The position numbers were made by a program, and so were the translations under genes. From Helicobacteraceae bacterium (GTDB lineage Bacteria; Campylobacterota; Campylobacteria; Campylobacterales; Sulfurimonadaceae), in contig JALUKO010000242.1 in assembly GCA_027056525.1 (NCBI GenBank), positions 1-8,624 of the forward strand: DNA of 8,624 nucleotides, in the 5' to 3' direction. Every line of letters starts with the position of its first letter. Positions within the stretch are counted from its first letter, which is position 1. Of the stretch, positions 1 to 5,921 are shown piece after piece. The notes under the pieces were generated by a model, which was not told the origin of the DNA, did no database searches, and saw only the letters and a list, made by a program, of their open reading frames with translations.

Positions 1-2
1 GT

Positions 3-818
3 AAAATAAAAACAAAAGATGAGTTTATATCTGATGAGCGTTATTTGGCACTGTGGATAAATCCTGACATACAAGGGGTGCAAAACACCAACAAAAAACT
101 TGCACCTATGCTTATCAATAAAGTAAAAGAAAAAATCACACAAACAAATTTCATTGCCATCGATCCTCTTGGGGGAGATGAGAGTGTCGCTTTGGGTATG
201 AAAGTGCTTAACTATAAGTATGAAAAATTTACAAAAAAAGTGATGCTTACTTTGGAAGTGAGCTTTACGCTCTCAAGAGGTGCCGATGAGTTTTTAGTCA
301 AAACTTATAAAGCCAGAAAAAACCGCCAGGCAAACGATCCAAGTAAACTGCCTACGGAGAATGAGCTTGCTTCTGAAGCGGTAAGTAAGGTTGTGAAATA
401 TTTTATCGCCGATATCTCTCCGCTGAAAACAAATCAGCTGCGTGAGTTTAAAGAGCTTCCAGATGAGCTTGGTGCCGTTTTTTCGTATGCAAAAAGAAGA
501 AATTATAAAGATGCCATACATATGATGCGAAAGTACAAAGGTGAAAAAGATATGAACTATTATTATGATCTTGCCATCTTGTACGAGGCACAGGCAAGTA
601 CAACTGAAGATGTGAAAATGTTACGACTTGCATCCAAAGAGTATGACAAAGCGATGGAGCTTGGTGGTTATGAAGATGCACTTGTTGTAGATGCAAAGGC
701 AAGATTTGATACCTTCTATGACCTTTTAAGAGAAACAAAAAAACAAAACAAGGCAAATGAGGCTCTTATCAATGACAGAAACTCGATGACAGGAAGTACA
801 GACAGTGAATATGAGTAG
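3..818 (+). CDS. Envelope-associated protein with TPR-like C-terminus, 5' end outside window
   Basis: The frame is open from the first bases of the window to TAG at 816-818, so this is the 3' part (271 codons) of a longer gene; its start and any signal peptide lie upstream. I do not recognise the family with certainty. The first half (to about base 400) alternates strands and helices and has a core 'IDPLGGDESVALGMKVLNYK', loosely like the CsgG/LpoB-type alpha/beta domains of outer-membrane accessory lipoproteins. The second half (about 470-720) is helical, with TPR-like spacing ('SYAKRRNYKDAIHMM', 'YYYDLAILYEAQ', 'ASKEYDKAMELGG'), followed by a polar Asn/Ser-rich tail. The stop overlaps the start of the next lipoprotein gene, which points to translational coupling. 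An envelope role is inferred from the two lipoprotein neighbours and the domain order; no catalytic motif is visible. Confidence 0.8.
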   Translation, partial: KIKTKDEFISDERYLALWINPDIQGVQNTNKKLAPMLINKVKEKITQTNFIAIDPLGGDESVALGMKVLNYKYEKFTKKVMLTLEVSFTLSRGADEFLVKTYKARKNRQANDPSKLPTENELASEAVSKVVKYFIADISPLKTNQLREFKELPDELGAVFSYAKRRNYKDAIHMMRKYKGEKDMNYYYDLAILYEAQASTTEDVKMLRLASKEYDKAMELGGYEDALVVDAKARFDTFYDLLRETKKQNKANEALINDRNSMTGSTDSEYE

Positions 819-2088
819 GCTTTTTTTCAATACACTCTTTGTTGTTACAACCATATTTTTCAGCACAGGGTGTAGTGTCATACAGGAGAGTATGGCTGCT
901 CAGATGGAAGTTCCCACGCTTGAGATTCAGGCGAACCGTGTAGCCATAGGGATGACGCTTGTTCGAGAAAATAATATCTTGGAAAACAAAATGCCCATAT
1001 CTTCTGATGCCAAGTGGCCTTTATTGATAGCGAGTGATCTCAATACAACACAAAAACAGCTGGTTGCAGATCTGCTTATGCAGGATCCTTATTATGCAAC
1101 TGTTCATTACTCCACCTTGATACAAAGACAAATGCTTGGAAGTTCTGCGCTTATGAAGCAGTTTGGGGATTATGGACACATTGCTGCAACGCTTCTGGAT
1201 CGCAGTATCTCCCCTCTTGTTTATGAAGCCTTTGGAAAAATGGTTATTTTATATGGCAAAAATCCAAAAAACTGGCCAAAGGTTTTTGATTTTAGTGCGT
1301 CACTTTCAAATATGCTTGAGTTTAACAGCGGTACTATGATAGAGATAGACTCCCCAAGCGGAGATGTATATGAGAACCTTCATCAGGCGCTTATATCGTT
1401 AGCACCCATAAATCTGCAAAAAGATCTGCAAAACGCAAAAGATGAGAGTGATGATGCTGAGAGTAATGTTTTGTATTTGAAAGCAGATATCGGAACGATC
1501 AAAACGCAAATAGAATCAAAAAAAGACAAAGAGGGGCAAAAAGAGCTTACTCGCTTTGATATACAAAACCTTCAACAGCAACTAGCGCTAAAAGAGGAGG
1601 AGTTAAACCAGGCAGAATCGATTGCTAATGAAAAAGAAGCTATCTACTTTGAGCTCTTAGATCAAATTCCCTTGGCATTACAAAGTGGTGTCGATGTCAG
1701 TGACAAGGCTTATGGAAAACTTGCAAGAAACATAAATAGAGTGGCAAAAGAGATAGACTCAAGCGCCACCGAAGCGTATGGGGCTTTTTCTATTGCTCTT
1801 ACAAATATAGTAACAAATAATATATTGGCGAGGCTTCCAAAGGAACTTTTTTCTTTGGCTCTAGCCAAAGCAAATGTTCCCGCAAATCTGCAGTCCAAAT
1901 ATGACGAGAGGGTTTTGAGGGTCGTTAAAAATTCTCTGGTGTTACTTCCAAATGTATTTGTGGGTATCTACTATGCAAACAAACAATCACAGGTAGCACA
2001 AAAATATACACAGATAACAGATCAGATTGTGGAGGTGTACGATGTCAATACCCAACAAGAACAAGAGATGAAAAAGGAAACACAATGA
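805..2088 (+). CDS. Putative lipoprotein with central coiled coil, unknown function
   Basis: A 427-residue protein starting with a short charged N-terminus, a hydrophobic stretch and a lipobox-like 'FSTGC' (Cys23 from the GTG start), so probably lipidated and envelope-located; Ser at -3 of the lipobox is atypical. Residues about 203-285 are rich in Lys, Glu and Gln with heptad-like leucines ('QNLQQQLALKEEELNQAES'), a probable coiled coil. The rest is mostly helical, with a weakly hydrophobic patch near residues 385-400. The start is ambiguous: GTG at 805 has AGGAAG (791-796) at good spacing, whereas ATG at 811 (giving the overlap ATGAGTAG with the previous gene) is further from it. The stop overlaps the next ATG by four bases (ATGA). 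No known enzymatic motif is visible and I do not recognise the family. Confidence 0.88.
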   Translation: MNMSRLFFNTLFVVTTIFFSTGCSVIQESMAAQMEVPTLEIQANRVAIGMTLVRENNILENKMPISSDAKWPLLIASDLNTTQKQLVADLLMQDPYYATVHYSTLIQRQMLGSSALMKQFGDYGHIAATLLDRSISPLVYEAFGKMVILYGKNPKNWPKVFDFSASLSNMLEFNSGTMIEIDSPSGDVYENLHQALISLAPINLQKDLQNAKDESDDAESNVLYLKADIGTIKTQIESKKDKEGQKELTRFDIQNLQQQLALKEEELNQAESIANEKEAIYFELLDQIPLALQSGVDVSDKAYGKLARNINRVAKEIDSSATEAYGAFSIALTNIVTNNILARLPKELFSLALAKANVPANLQSKYDERVLRVVKNSLVLLPNVFVGIYYANKQSQVAQKYTQITDQIVEVYDVNTQQEQEMKKETQ

Positions 2089-3101
2089 AAATAGTCCTCA
2101 ATAATTTTGTACTACTGATGGCGCTTGTATTTTTGAGTGCATGTGGCGCATCCGCTTCTGCTGCAAATGCAAGTAAAACGCAAAGTGAATCATGGATCAA
2201 TCAGCCACCATCCGATACAGATCAGTACTTTTATGCTGTGGGGTACGGAGCAACGCAAAAAGATGCCAAAAGTGATGCACTTGCAACCATCAGTGCCAAA
2301 ATATCGGTCGATGTCGCTTCTAATTTCAGCTCTTCTGTTACGGCAACAAGGCAAGATGGAGATGAAGATGTACTCAAATCAACCAAGAATGAGGTGATAA
2401 GTAAAAGCAAACATATCGAGTACACTGATGTCAAAGTAAAAAAAAGCCTACACAAAGATGATGAGTGGATAGTGCTTGTTGAGGTAAACAGGGATGTTTT
2501 AGTGAAAACCTATGAGAGAAAACTTAAAAAAATAGATGACAAGCTAAAAGCGGAATGGGAAATTTTTCACAATGCCGATCCATTTGAGAAGTTAAAACTC
2601 TCAGTAACGATGGAGAAATACCTCAAAGAAACAGATGCTATTTTTCCACTTTTGCATGCACTCAAAGCAAACTATGATGATACAGCATATACAAAACGCT
2701 ATCTGCAGTACACAAAAGAGATGAGAAAAGCAAGAGATGAACTTCTTTTTAAAATAGAAGCTGATGAGAACTCACAGAGTCTTGCTTCTTTGATACGTTC
2801 CAAATTGAGTGCGCATAATGCCGTGTTTAGCGATAAAAACTACAATACCCTTATAAAAATCACAACCAAGGCAAAAAAAAGAAAGTATCCATCTACGAAT
2901 GAGCAGTTTGCCAACCTGATCTTTGCCCTTAGAAAAACAACCATAAAGGTTGTAGACAAAGATGGCAATATTGTCTCCAATACGGTTTACAAAACAAAAG
3001 ATGCTTCGCCGGACGGTTTTGAAGATGCTATAGCCAAAACTGCCAAGTATGAGAAAAAAATCAAGCAAAAAGGGATATTTGCTTTTATTACAGGAAACTA
3101 A
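2085..3101 (+). CDS. LPP20-family lipoprotein
   Basis: A 338-residue protein with a clear lipoprotein signal peptide ending in the lipobox LSAC (Cys20). Residues about 35-140 match the LPP20 domain pattern: 'WINQPPSDTDQYFYAVGYG', then 'DAKSDALATISAKISVDV', then a variable loop, then 'EWIVLVEVNRDVLVKTYE'. Proteins of this family are outer-membrane lipoproteins in Helicobacter and Campylobacter; some relatives (FlgP) serve the flagellar basal structure, but nothing here points to flagella. Residues about 145-338 form a helical, Lys-rich extension ending in a short beta-rich stretch. AAGGAAA (2074-2080) lies 4 bases before the ATG, which overlaps the upstream stop as ATGA. The TAA stop overlaps the stop of the convergent small gene. 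Family assignment is confident, function unknown. Confidence 0.9.
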   Translation: MKIVLNNFVLLMALVFLSACGASASAANASKTQSESWINQPPSDTDQYFYAVGYGATQKDAKSDALATISAKISVDVASNFSSSVTATRQDGDEDVLKSTKNEVISKSKHIEYTDVKVKKSLHKDDEWIVLVEVNRDVLVKTYERKLKKIDDKLKAEWEIFHNADPFEKLKLSVTMEKYLKETDAIFPLLHALKANYDDTAYTKRYLQYTKEMRKARDELLFKIEADENSQSLASLIRSKLSAHNAVFSDKNYNTLIKITTKAKKRKYPSTNEQFANLIFALRKTTIKVVDKDGNIVSNTVYKTKDASPDGFEDAIAKTAKYEKKIKQKGIFAFITGN

Positions 3102-3118
3102 TATCTGTAATTAAAAGC
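3081..3118. terminator. Inverted repeat across two convergent stop codons, possible bidirectional terminator
   Basis: The left arm 3081-3093 (GCTTTTATTACAG) pairs with 3105-3118 (CTGTAATTAAAAGC) through 13 base pairs with one bulged T, around an 11-base loop. The loop holds the TAA stop of the LPP20 gene and the TAG stop of the convergent small gene. It is the only plausible place for both transcripts to end, since the genes overlap by four bases. Neither strand shows the U-tract of a classical intrinsic terminator directly after the stem, so it may instead be a 3'-end stabiliser or a weak terminator. Confidence 0.4.
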
Positions 3119-3379
3119 TACATAGATGTTTTGCATCTGCTGATTTTGTACTTTACTTGGTTCCTGCACGGGACGAACATTGAGTATATCGCTCACATAA
3201 GAGATGATAAAGTTAAAACAATCTGTTGGATCTTGTTTTACTTTGAGCGAAAGAGCCGTGGATGTTTCGGAATTTGATGTTTCTATATCTGTCAGTGCAA
3301 GTGCGAATGTCTGCTTTAGATCTTTTGCACTAAGGGTAATGCTGCTCAATAAAACCAGTGCGATGATGAGAGTTTTCAT
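3098..3379 (-). CDS. Small exported protein downstream of a c-di-GMP riboswitch
   Basis: 93 codons from ATG (3379-3377) to TAG (3100-3098). The ATG at 3379 is chosen over an in-frame start at 3403 because GGAG (3390-3387) sits 7 bases before it and a clean signal peptide begins there: Met-Lys, a hydrophobic core and a probable cleavage after Ala18 (LSA/KDL). The mature part of about 75 residues starts with an amphipathic 'KDLKQTFALALTDIET', then has beta-like stretches ('TALSLKVKQD', 'FNFIISYVSD') and ends in 'NIYVAFNYRY', an alternating aromatic terminus like the last strand of outer-membrane beta-barrels. It has one Cys (54). It is too short for a normal barrel; it could be a small periplasmic or outer-membrane protein, or an internally deleted remnant of a larger porin-like gene. 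Export, ribosome binding site, promoter and riboswitch all support a real gene; function unknown. Confidence 0.82.
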   Translation of the reverse strand: MKTLIIALVLLSSITLSAKDLKQTFALALTDIETSNSETSTALSLKVKQDPTDCFNFIISYVSDILNVRPVQEPSKVQNQQMQNIYVAFNYRY

Positions 3380-3380
3380 G

Positions 3381-3390
3381 TTTTTTCTCC
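3381..3390 (-). promoter_or_regulatory. Ribosome binding site with possible anti-SD partner in the leader
   Basis: On the - strand GGAG followed by six A (3390-3381) precedes the ATG at 3379 and fixes the start of the small exported gene. About 60 bases upstream, the leader carries TTTTTTCTTT (3459-3450), which can pair with all ten bases of this site (two G.U pairs). That would hide the Shine-Dalgarno sequence and gives a possible translational output for the riboswitch. The pairing is low-complexity A/U and unproven. Confidence 0.45.
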
Positions 3391-3469
3391 AAATTAAAAT
3401 CATCTTTGATTAGAAACTCTAAAAACAGTGACTTTGAAATTTGATAGATAAAGAAAAAATGCAGAATGT

Positions 3470-3559
3470 TAAATACATTTGGCAATCCGGCTATCTTCCA
3501 AAGAAGACCCGTGACTTTCCGAACTTGCTTCACAACAAGGTTGGCTTTTCTTATATTTA
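3470..3559 (-). promoter_or_regulatory. Cyclic-di-GMP class I (GEMM-I) riboswitch aptamer
   Basis: Read on the - strand, the region reproduces the GEMM-I layout. GAAAAGCCAAC leads into a 6-bp hairpin CTTGTT/AGCAAG capped by a GNRA tetraloop GTGA (3533-3530). Then follow TTCGG (3523-3519), the conserved AAAG (3518-3515), CACGGG, a second hairpin GTCTTC-TTTG-GAAGAT (3508-3493), and the conserved 3' block AGCCGG-ATTGCC (3492-3481). Ungapped alignment to the well-studied Vc2 aptamer places G at ligand-contact position 20 (3545), A at 47 (3518) and C at 92 (3482). Positions 21-22/45-46 are CC/GG instead of GC/GC, a pair-preserving change. A 7-bp closing helix TAAATAT/GTATTTA (3559-3553 with 3476-3470) is possible. 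It lies just after a strong promoter and about 90 bases before the gene it should control. Recognised by eye, not by a covariance model. Confidence 0.87.
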
Positions 3560-3569
3560 TCTTACTATC

Positions 3570-3598
3570 ATTATATCCAAATAGATTTTTTTGTACAA
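3570..3598 (-). promoter_or_regulatory. Sigma-70 promoter of the riboswitch transcript
   Basis: On the - strand the -35 TTGTAC (3598-3593) and the -10 TATAAT (3575-3570) are separated by exactly 17 bases, with a run of seven A just after the -35. Transcription should start near 3563, a few bases before the riboswitch closing helix, so the aptamer would lie at the very 5' end of the RNA, as is usual for riboswitches. Confidence 0.75.
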
Positions 3599-3688
3599 CT
3601 TATTAGAAAAATTTATATCTTATTGGCTGAAAAGTGGAAGTTATTTTCTAAGAGTGTGTAGAATTGTAACCATTGATTTACTAGGTTT

Positions 3689-3697
3689 TGTTATAAT
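3689..3697 (+). promoter_or_regulatory. Extended -10 promoter for the MoxR-Bat operon
   Basis: TGTTATAAT (TG at 3689-3690, TATAAT at 3692-3697) fits the extended -10 element typical of Campylobacterota vegetative promoters, which often lack a good -35; none is seen at 17 bases. The expected start near 3704 leaves a leader of about 24 bases before the ATG at 3728. Between this promoter and the divergent one (3599-3688) I see only an AT-rich spacer with an 8-bp inverted repeat, TTAGAAAA (3603-3610) and TTTTCTAA (3644-3651), of unknown meaning. Confidence 0.6.
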
Positions 3698-3727
3698 TTT
3701 GATAATTTACAATTAAGGTAATTTATA

Positions 3728-4675
3728 ATGATTTCTAAAATAGAAGCTATTAAAAATGAGGTTTCCAAGGTAGTTGTAGGGCAGGAAAAGATGATAGACG
3801 GTCTTTTGATTGCGCTTTTATGTGAGGGTCATATTCTTATAGAAGGTGTTCCCGGACTTGCAAAAACCACAACGGTCAATGCTTTGGCAAAATCTCTCGG
3901 ACTAGATTTTAAACGTGCCCAGTTTACACCGGACTTACTTCCATCAGATATTTTGGGTGCAGAGATTTATGACCCTAAAAACAACAGTTTTAAAATTAAA
4001 AAGGGTCCTATTTTTACAAACCTGCTCTTAGCAGATGAGATCAACCGTGCTCCGGCAAAGGTTCAATCAGCACTTTTAGAAGTGATGCAGGAGAAACAGG
4101 TGACACTTGGAGATACAACCTTTAAGATCGATCTGCCGTTTTTTGTTATGGCGACACAAAATCCTGTAGAGCAAGAGGGTGTCTATCAACTTCCAGAAGC
4201 ACAACTTGACAGGTTTATGTTAAAGTTGGTGGTAGATTATAACACCAAAGAGGAGGAGCTTGAGATCGCTAGACGCATATCAAGTGGTAGTTTTGAGCAG
4301 ATCACTTCTGTGATCACACATGAAGATCTCGAAGCACTCAAAAAAGAGATCAAGGCTGTGCATGTGGATGCAGAAGTTGAAGAGTATATGATCGAACTTG
4401 TCAATGCGACAAGAAACCCACAAGAGTATGGACTTGATGAGTTAAAAGACTTTATTCAGTTTGGTGCATCTCCACGTGTGAGTATCGATATGTTCAAGGC
4501 GGTCAAAGCGATGGCATATTTACGCGGAAAAGATTTTGTCACACCGGTAGATATTGCCTATATTGCAAAAGAGTTGATGCGTCACCGCTTAGTGCTGACT
4601 TATGAAGCAGAGGCTGAAGGTATTACGACAGACAGTATTATCCAAAAAGTTTTAGAGACAGTTGCGATCCCTTAA
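3728..4675 (+). CDS. moxR: MoxR-family AAA+ ATPase
   Basis: A 315-residue AAA+ ATPase of the MoxR family, full length for the family. Visible motifs are Walker A GVPGLAKT (40-47), Walker B LLLADE (99-104) followed by the MoxR hallmark INRAP, sensor 1 in ATQNPVEQEG (142-151), the arginine-finger region AQLDRF (158-163) and sensor 2 in GASPRVS (Arg250). It is cytosolic. MoxR proteins are thought to act as ATP-driven chaperones that mature or activate partner complexes, usually encoded beside DUF58 and VWA genes as here. It is the first gene of the operon, with AAGG (3715-3718) 9 bases before the ATG; the DUF58 gene follows after 13 bases. The partners are inferred from gene order. Confidence 0.96.
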   Translation: MISKIEAIKNEVSKVVVGQEKMIDGLLIALLCEGHILIEGVPGLAKTTTVNALAKSLGLDFKRAQFTPDLLPSDILGAEIYDPKNNSFKIKKGPIFTNLLLADEINRAPAKVQSALLEVMQEKQVTLGDTTFKIDLPFFVMATQNPVEQEGVYQLPEAQLDRFMLKLVVDYNTKEEELEIARRISSGSFEQITSVITHEDLEALKKEIKAVHVDAEVEEYMIELVNATRNPQEYGLDELKDFIQFGASPRVSIDMFKAVKAMAYLRGKDFVTPVDIAYIAKELMRHRLVLTYEAEAEGITTDSIIQKVLETVAIP

Positions 4676-4688
4676 ATGGTGAATTTTT

Positions 4689-5519
4689 ATGAGTAAATTA
4701 CAAAAAATACTCGTTCGCGCAAGACGGCAGGTCTTTAGTGAAATGGTGGGTAACAACCCCTCTATCTTCCAGGGTGAGGGGTATGATTTTATTGAGTTGC
4801 GTGAGTATATGCCCGGTGATGATATTCGTCATATCGACTGGAATATTACGGCAAAGCTGCAAAAACCCTACATAAAGATCTTTCGTGAAGAGAGAGAGCT
4901 TAATGTTGTTGTGGTTTCTATACTCAATGGAAGTGTGCACTTTGGTTCCAAAAAATTTAAACAGGAGAGTATTGCGGAGATTATTGCGCAGCTGAGCTTT
5001 TCAACGCTTAAAAATGGTGACTTGCTTAGTTCCTATATCTTTACAGATAAGATGAACTCTTTTTTAAAACCAAGCAAGAAGATACATCAGGTACAAAAAA
5101 GTGTTGATGAGATTTTAAACTTTAACGCGCTCAATGAAAAGGTTGATTTTAAAGTGATTGCAGACACGCTGTATAAACGCCTTAAGAGAAAATCACTTGT
5201 TATTATAGTGGGTGATTTTTTTGAGATACCCGACTTTAAAGTATTGGCGAAAAAGCATGAGGTTGTTGCTGTTGTTGTAAGAGACCTTCTGGAAGAAAAG
5301 CCGCCTGAGATGGGCTTTTCTTCTTTGGTTGATCCTGAAAGTGGCGCTGTGCTAGAAGGTGATTTTAACAGTGCTAGCGTGAAGGCATATGCACAAAAAG
5401 TACAGGTTCACGACAGAAAACTTTATGAGACCTTTAGAAAACACCAGATCCGTTTTACAAAAGTATATACCCATGATGTGACAGGTGTAAAACTACGACG
5501 ATTGTTTGAGGGTAGGTAG
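4689..5519 (+). CDS. DUF58 domain protein of the MoxR-Bat operon
   Basis: A 276-residue DUF58 protein. The family signature is complete at residues 37-52 (LREYMPGDDIRHIDWN), followed by the usual 'KPYIKIFREERELNV' strand and a Rossmann/VWA-like core ('KSLVIIVGDFFEIPDF', 'HEVVAVVVRDLLEE'). It is soluble here, with no membrane segment, and probably cytosolic like its ATPase partner. At the site where many DUF58 proteins have an acidic DxSxS metal-binding motif, this one reads SILNG (77-81), so a metal-ion site is probably absent. The ribosome binding site is weak (GGTGAA), and translation may be coupled to moxR. The stop TAG abuts the next ATG with no gap. Family assignment is firm; its molecular role in the Bat system is not established. 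Confidence 0.93.
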   Translation: MSKLQKILVRARRQVFSEMVGNNPSIFQGEGYDFIELREYMPGDDIRHIDWNITAKLQKPYIKIFREERELNVVVVSILNGSVHFGSKKFKQESIAEIIAQLSFSTLKNGDLLSSYIFTDKMNSFLKPSKKIHQVQKSVDEILNFNALNEKVDFKVIADTLYKRLKRKSLVIIVGDFFEIPDFKVLAKKHEVVAVVVRDLLEEKPPEMGFSSLVDPESGAVLEGDFNSASVKAYAQKVQVHDRKLYETFRKHQIRFTKVYTHDVTGVKLRRLFEGR

Positions 5520-5921
5520 ATGCAGCAAAATTTTGATATACCACTTCACGATATAAAGCCAATTGTTGAGGTTCAAGAGTACTCCCTGTACTATTTTTTG
5601 GGTGTGAGTGCTTTTGTTTTGCTCATCATTCTTGGCAGCGCTTTTTTGATCTACAAATGGTTGCAAAAGCGCAACGCGTTTAACATTCGCAAGGAGCATA
5701 TGCGGCTTTTAAGAACACTTGATCTGAGTGATGCGAAAAAAGCTGCTTATGCTATAACGAACTACGGGGCTACGTTTAAAGATGACAGCCCTAGGCACTC
5801 TGAAATGTACGCTAATTTACACAATAGACTAGAAAAATATAAGTACAAAAAAGAGGTAGAAAAATTAGATGAAGAGACCTTAGGTTACTTCGAATTATAT
5901 AAAGAGATGTGTGATGTTTGA
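5520..5921 (+). CDS. Small single-pass membrane protein in DUF4381 position
   Basis: 133 residues with one clear membrane segment at about 24-47 (YYFLGVSAFVLLIILGSAF and onward), flanked by Lys/Arg on the C-terminal side. This suggests a short periplasmic N-terminus and a cytosolic helical tail. The N-terminal 'IPLHDIKPI' and the size and place between DUF58 and the first VWA gene match the DUF4381-type proteins of Bat operons; sequence identity to that family is only weakly visible. It starts at the base after the DUF58 stop, with GAGGG (5508-5512) upstream inside the DUF58 gene, and its end overlaps batA by 8 bases. It probably links the cytosolic MoxR/DUF58 part to the membrane VWA proteins; this is inferred from context. 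Confidence 0.8.
   Translation: MQQNFDIPLHDIKPIVEVQEYSLYYFLGVSAFVLLIILGSAFLIYKWLQKRNAFNIRKEHMRLLRTLDLSDAKKAAYAITNYGATFKDDSPRHSEMYANLHNRLEKYKYKKEVEKLDEETLGYFELYKEMCDV

Noticed and set aside
45..47. TTG as start of the first gene
   Set aside because: The reading frame is open upstream to the window edge with sensible protein sequence and there is no ribosome binding site before the TTG, so the gene more likely begins outside the window.
3380..3403. Eight extra N-terminal residues on the small - strand gene
   Set aside because: The upstream start would put charged residues before the signal peptide and has no ribosome binding site; ATG at 3379 has GGAG at proper spacing.
3204..3413. + strand ORF of 69 codons opposite the small exported gene
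   Set aside because: No ribosome binding site and no signal or domain; it is the antisense shadow of the - strand gene, whose signal peptide and leader make it the real one.
3330..3533. - strand ORF of 67 codons running through the riboswitch
   Set aside because: Its start lies inside the aptamer hairpins and it runs into the real gene in another frame; the conserved bases are explained by RNA structure.
3612..3650. Possible sigma-54 promoter (TTGGCT ... GGAA)
   Set aside because: The -12 part lacks the required GC element and the spacing is wrong.
3722..3728. Second TATAAT-like sequence just before moxR
   Set aside because: It overlaps the start codon, so no usable transcript for moxR could begin there.
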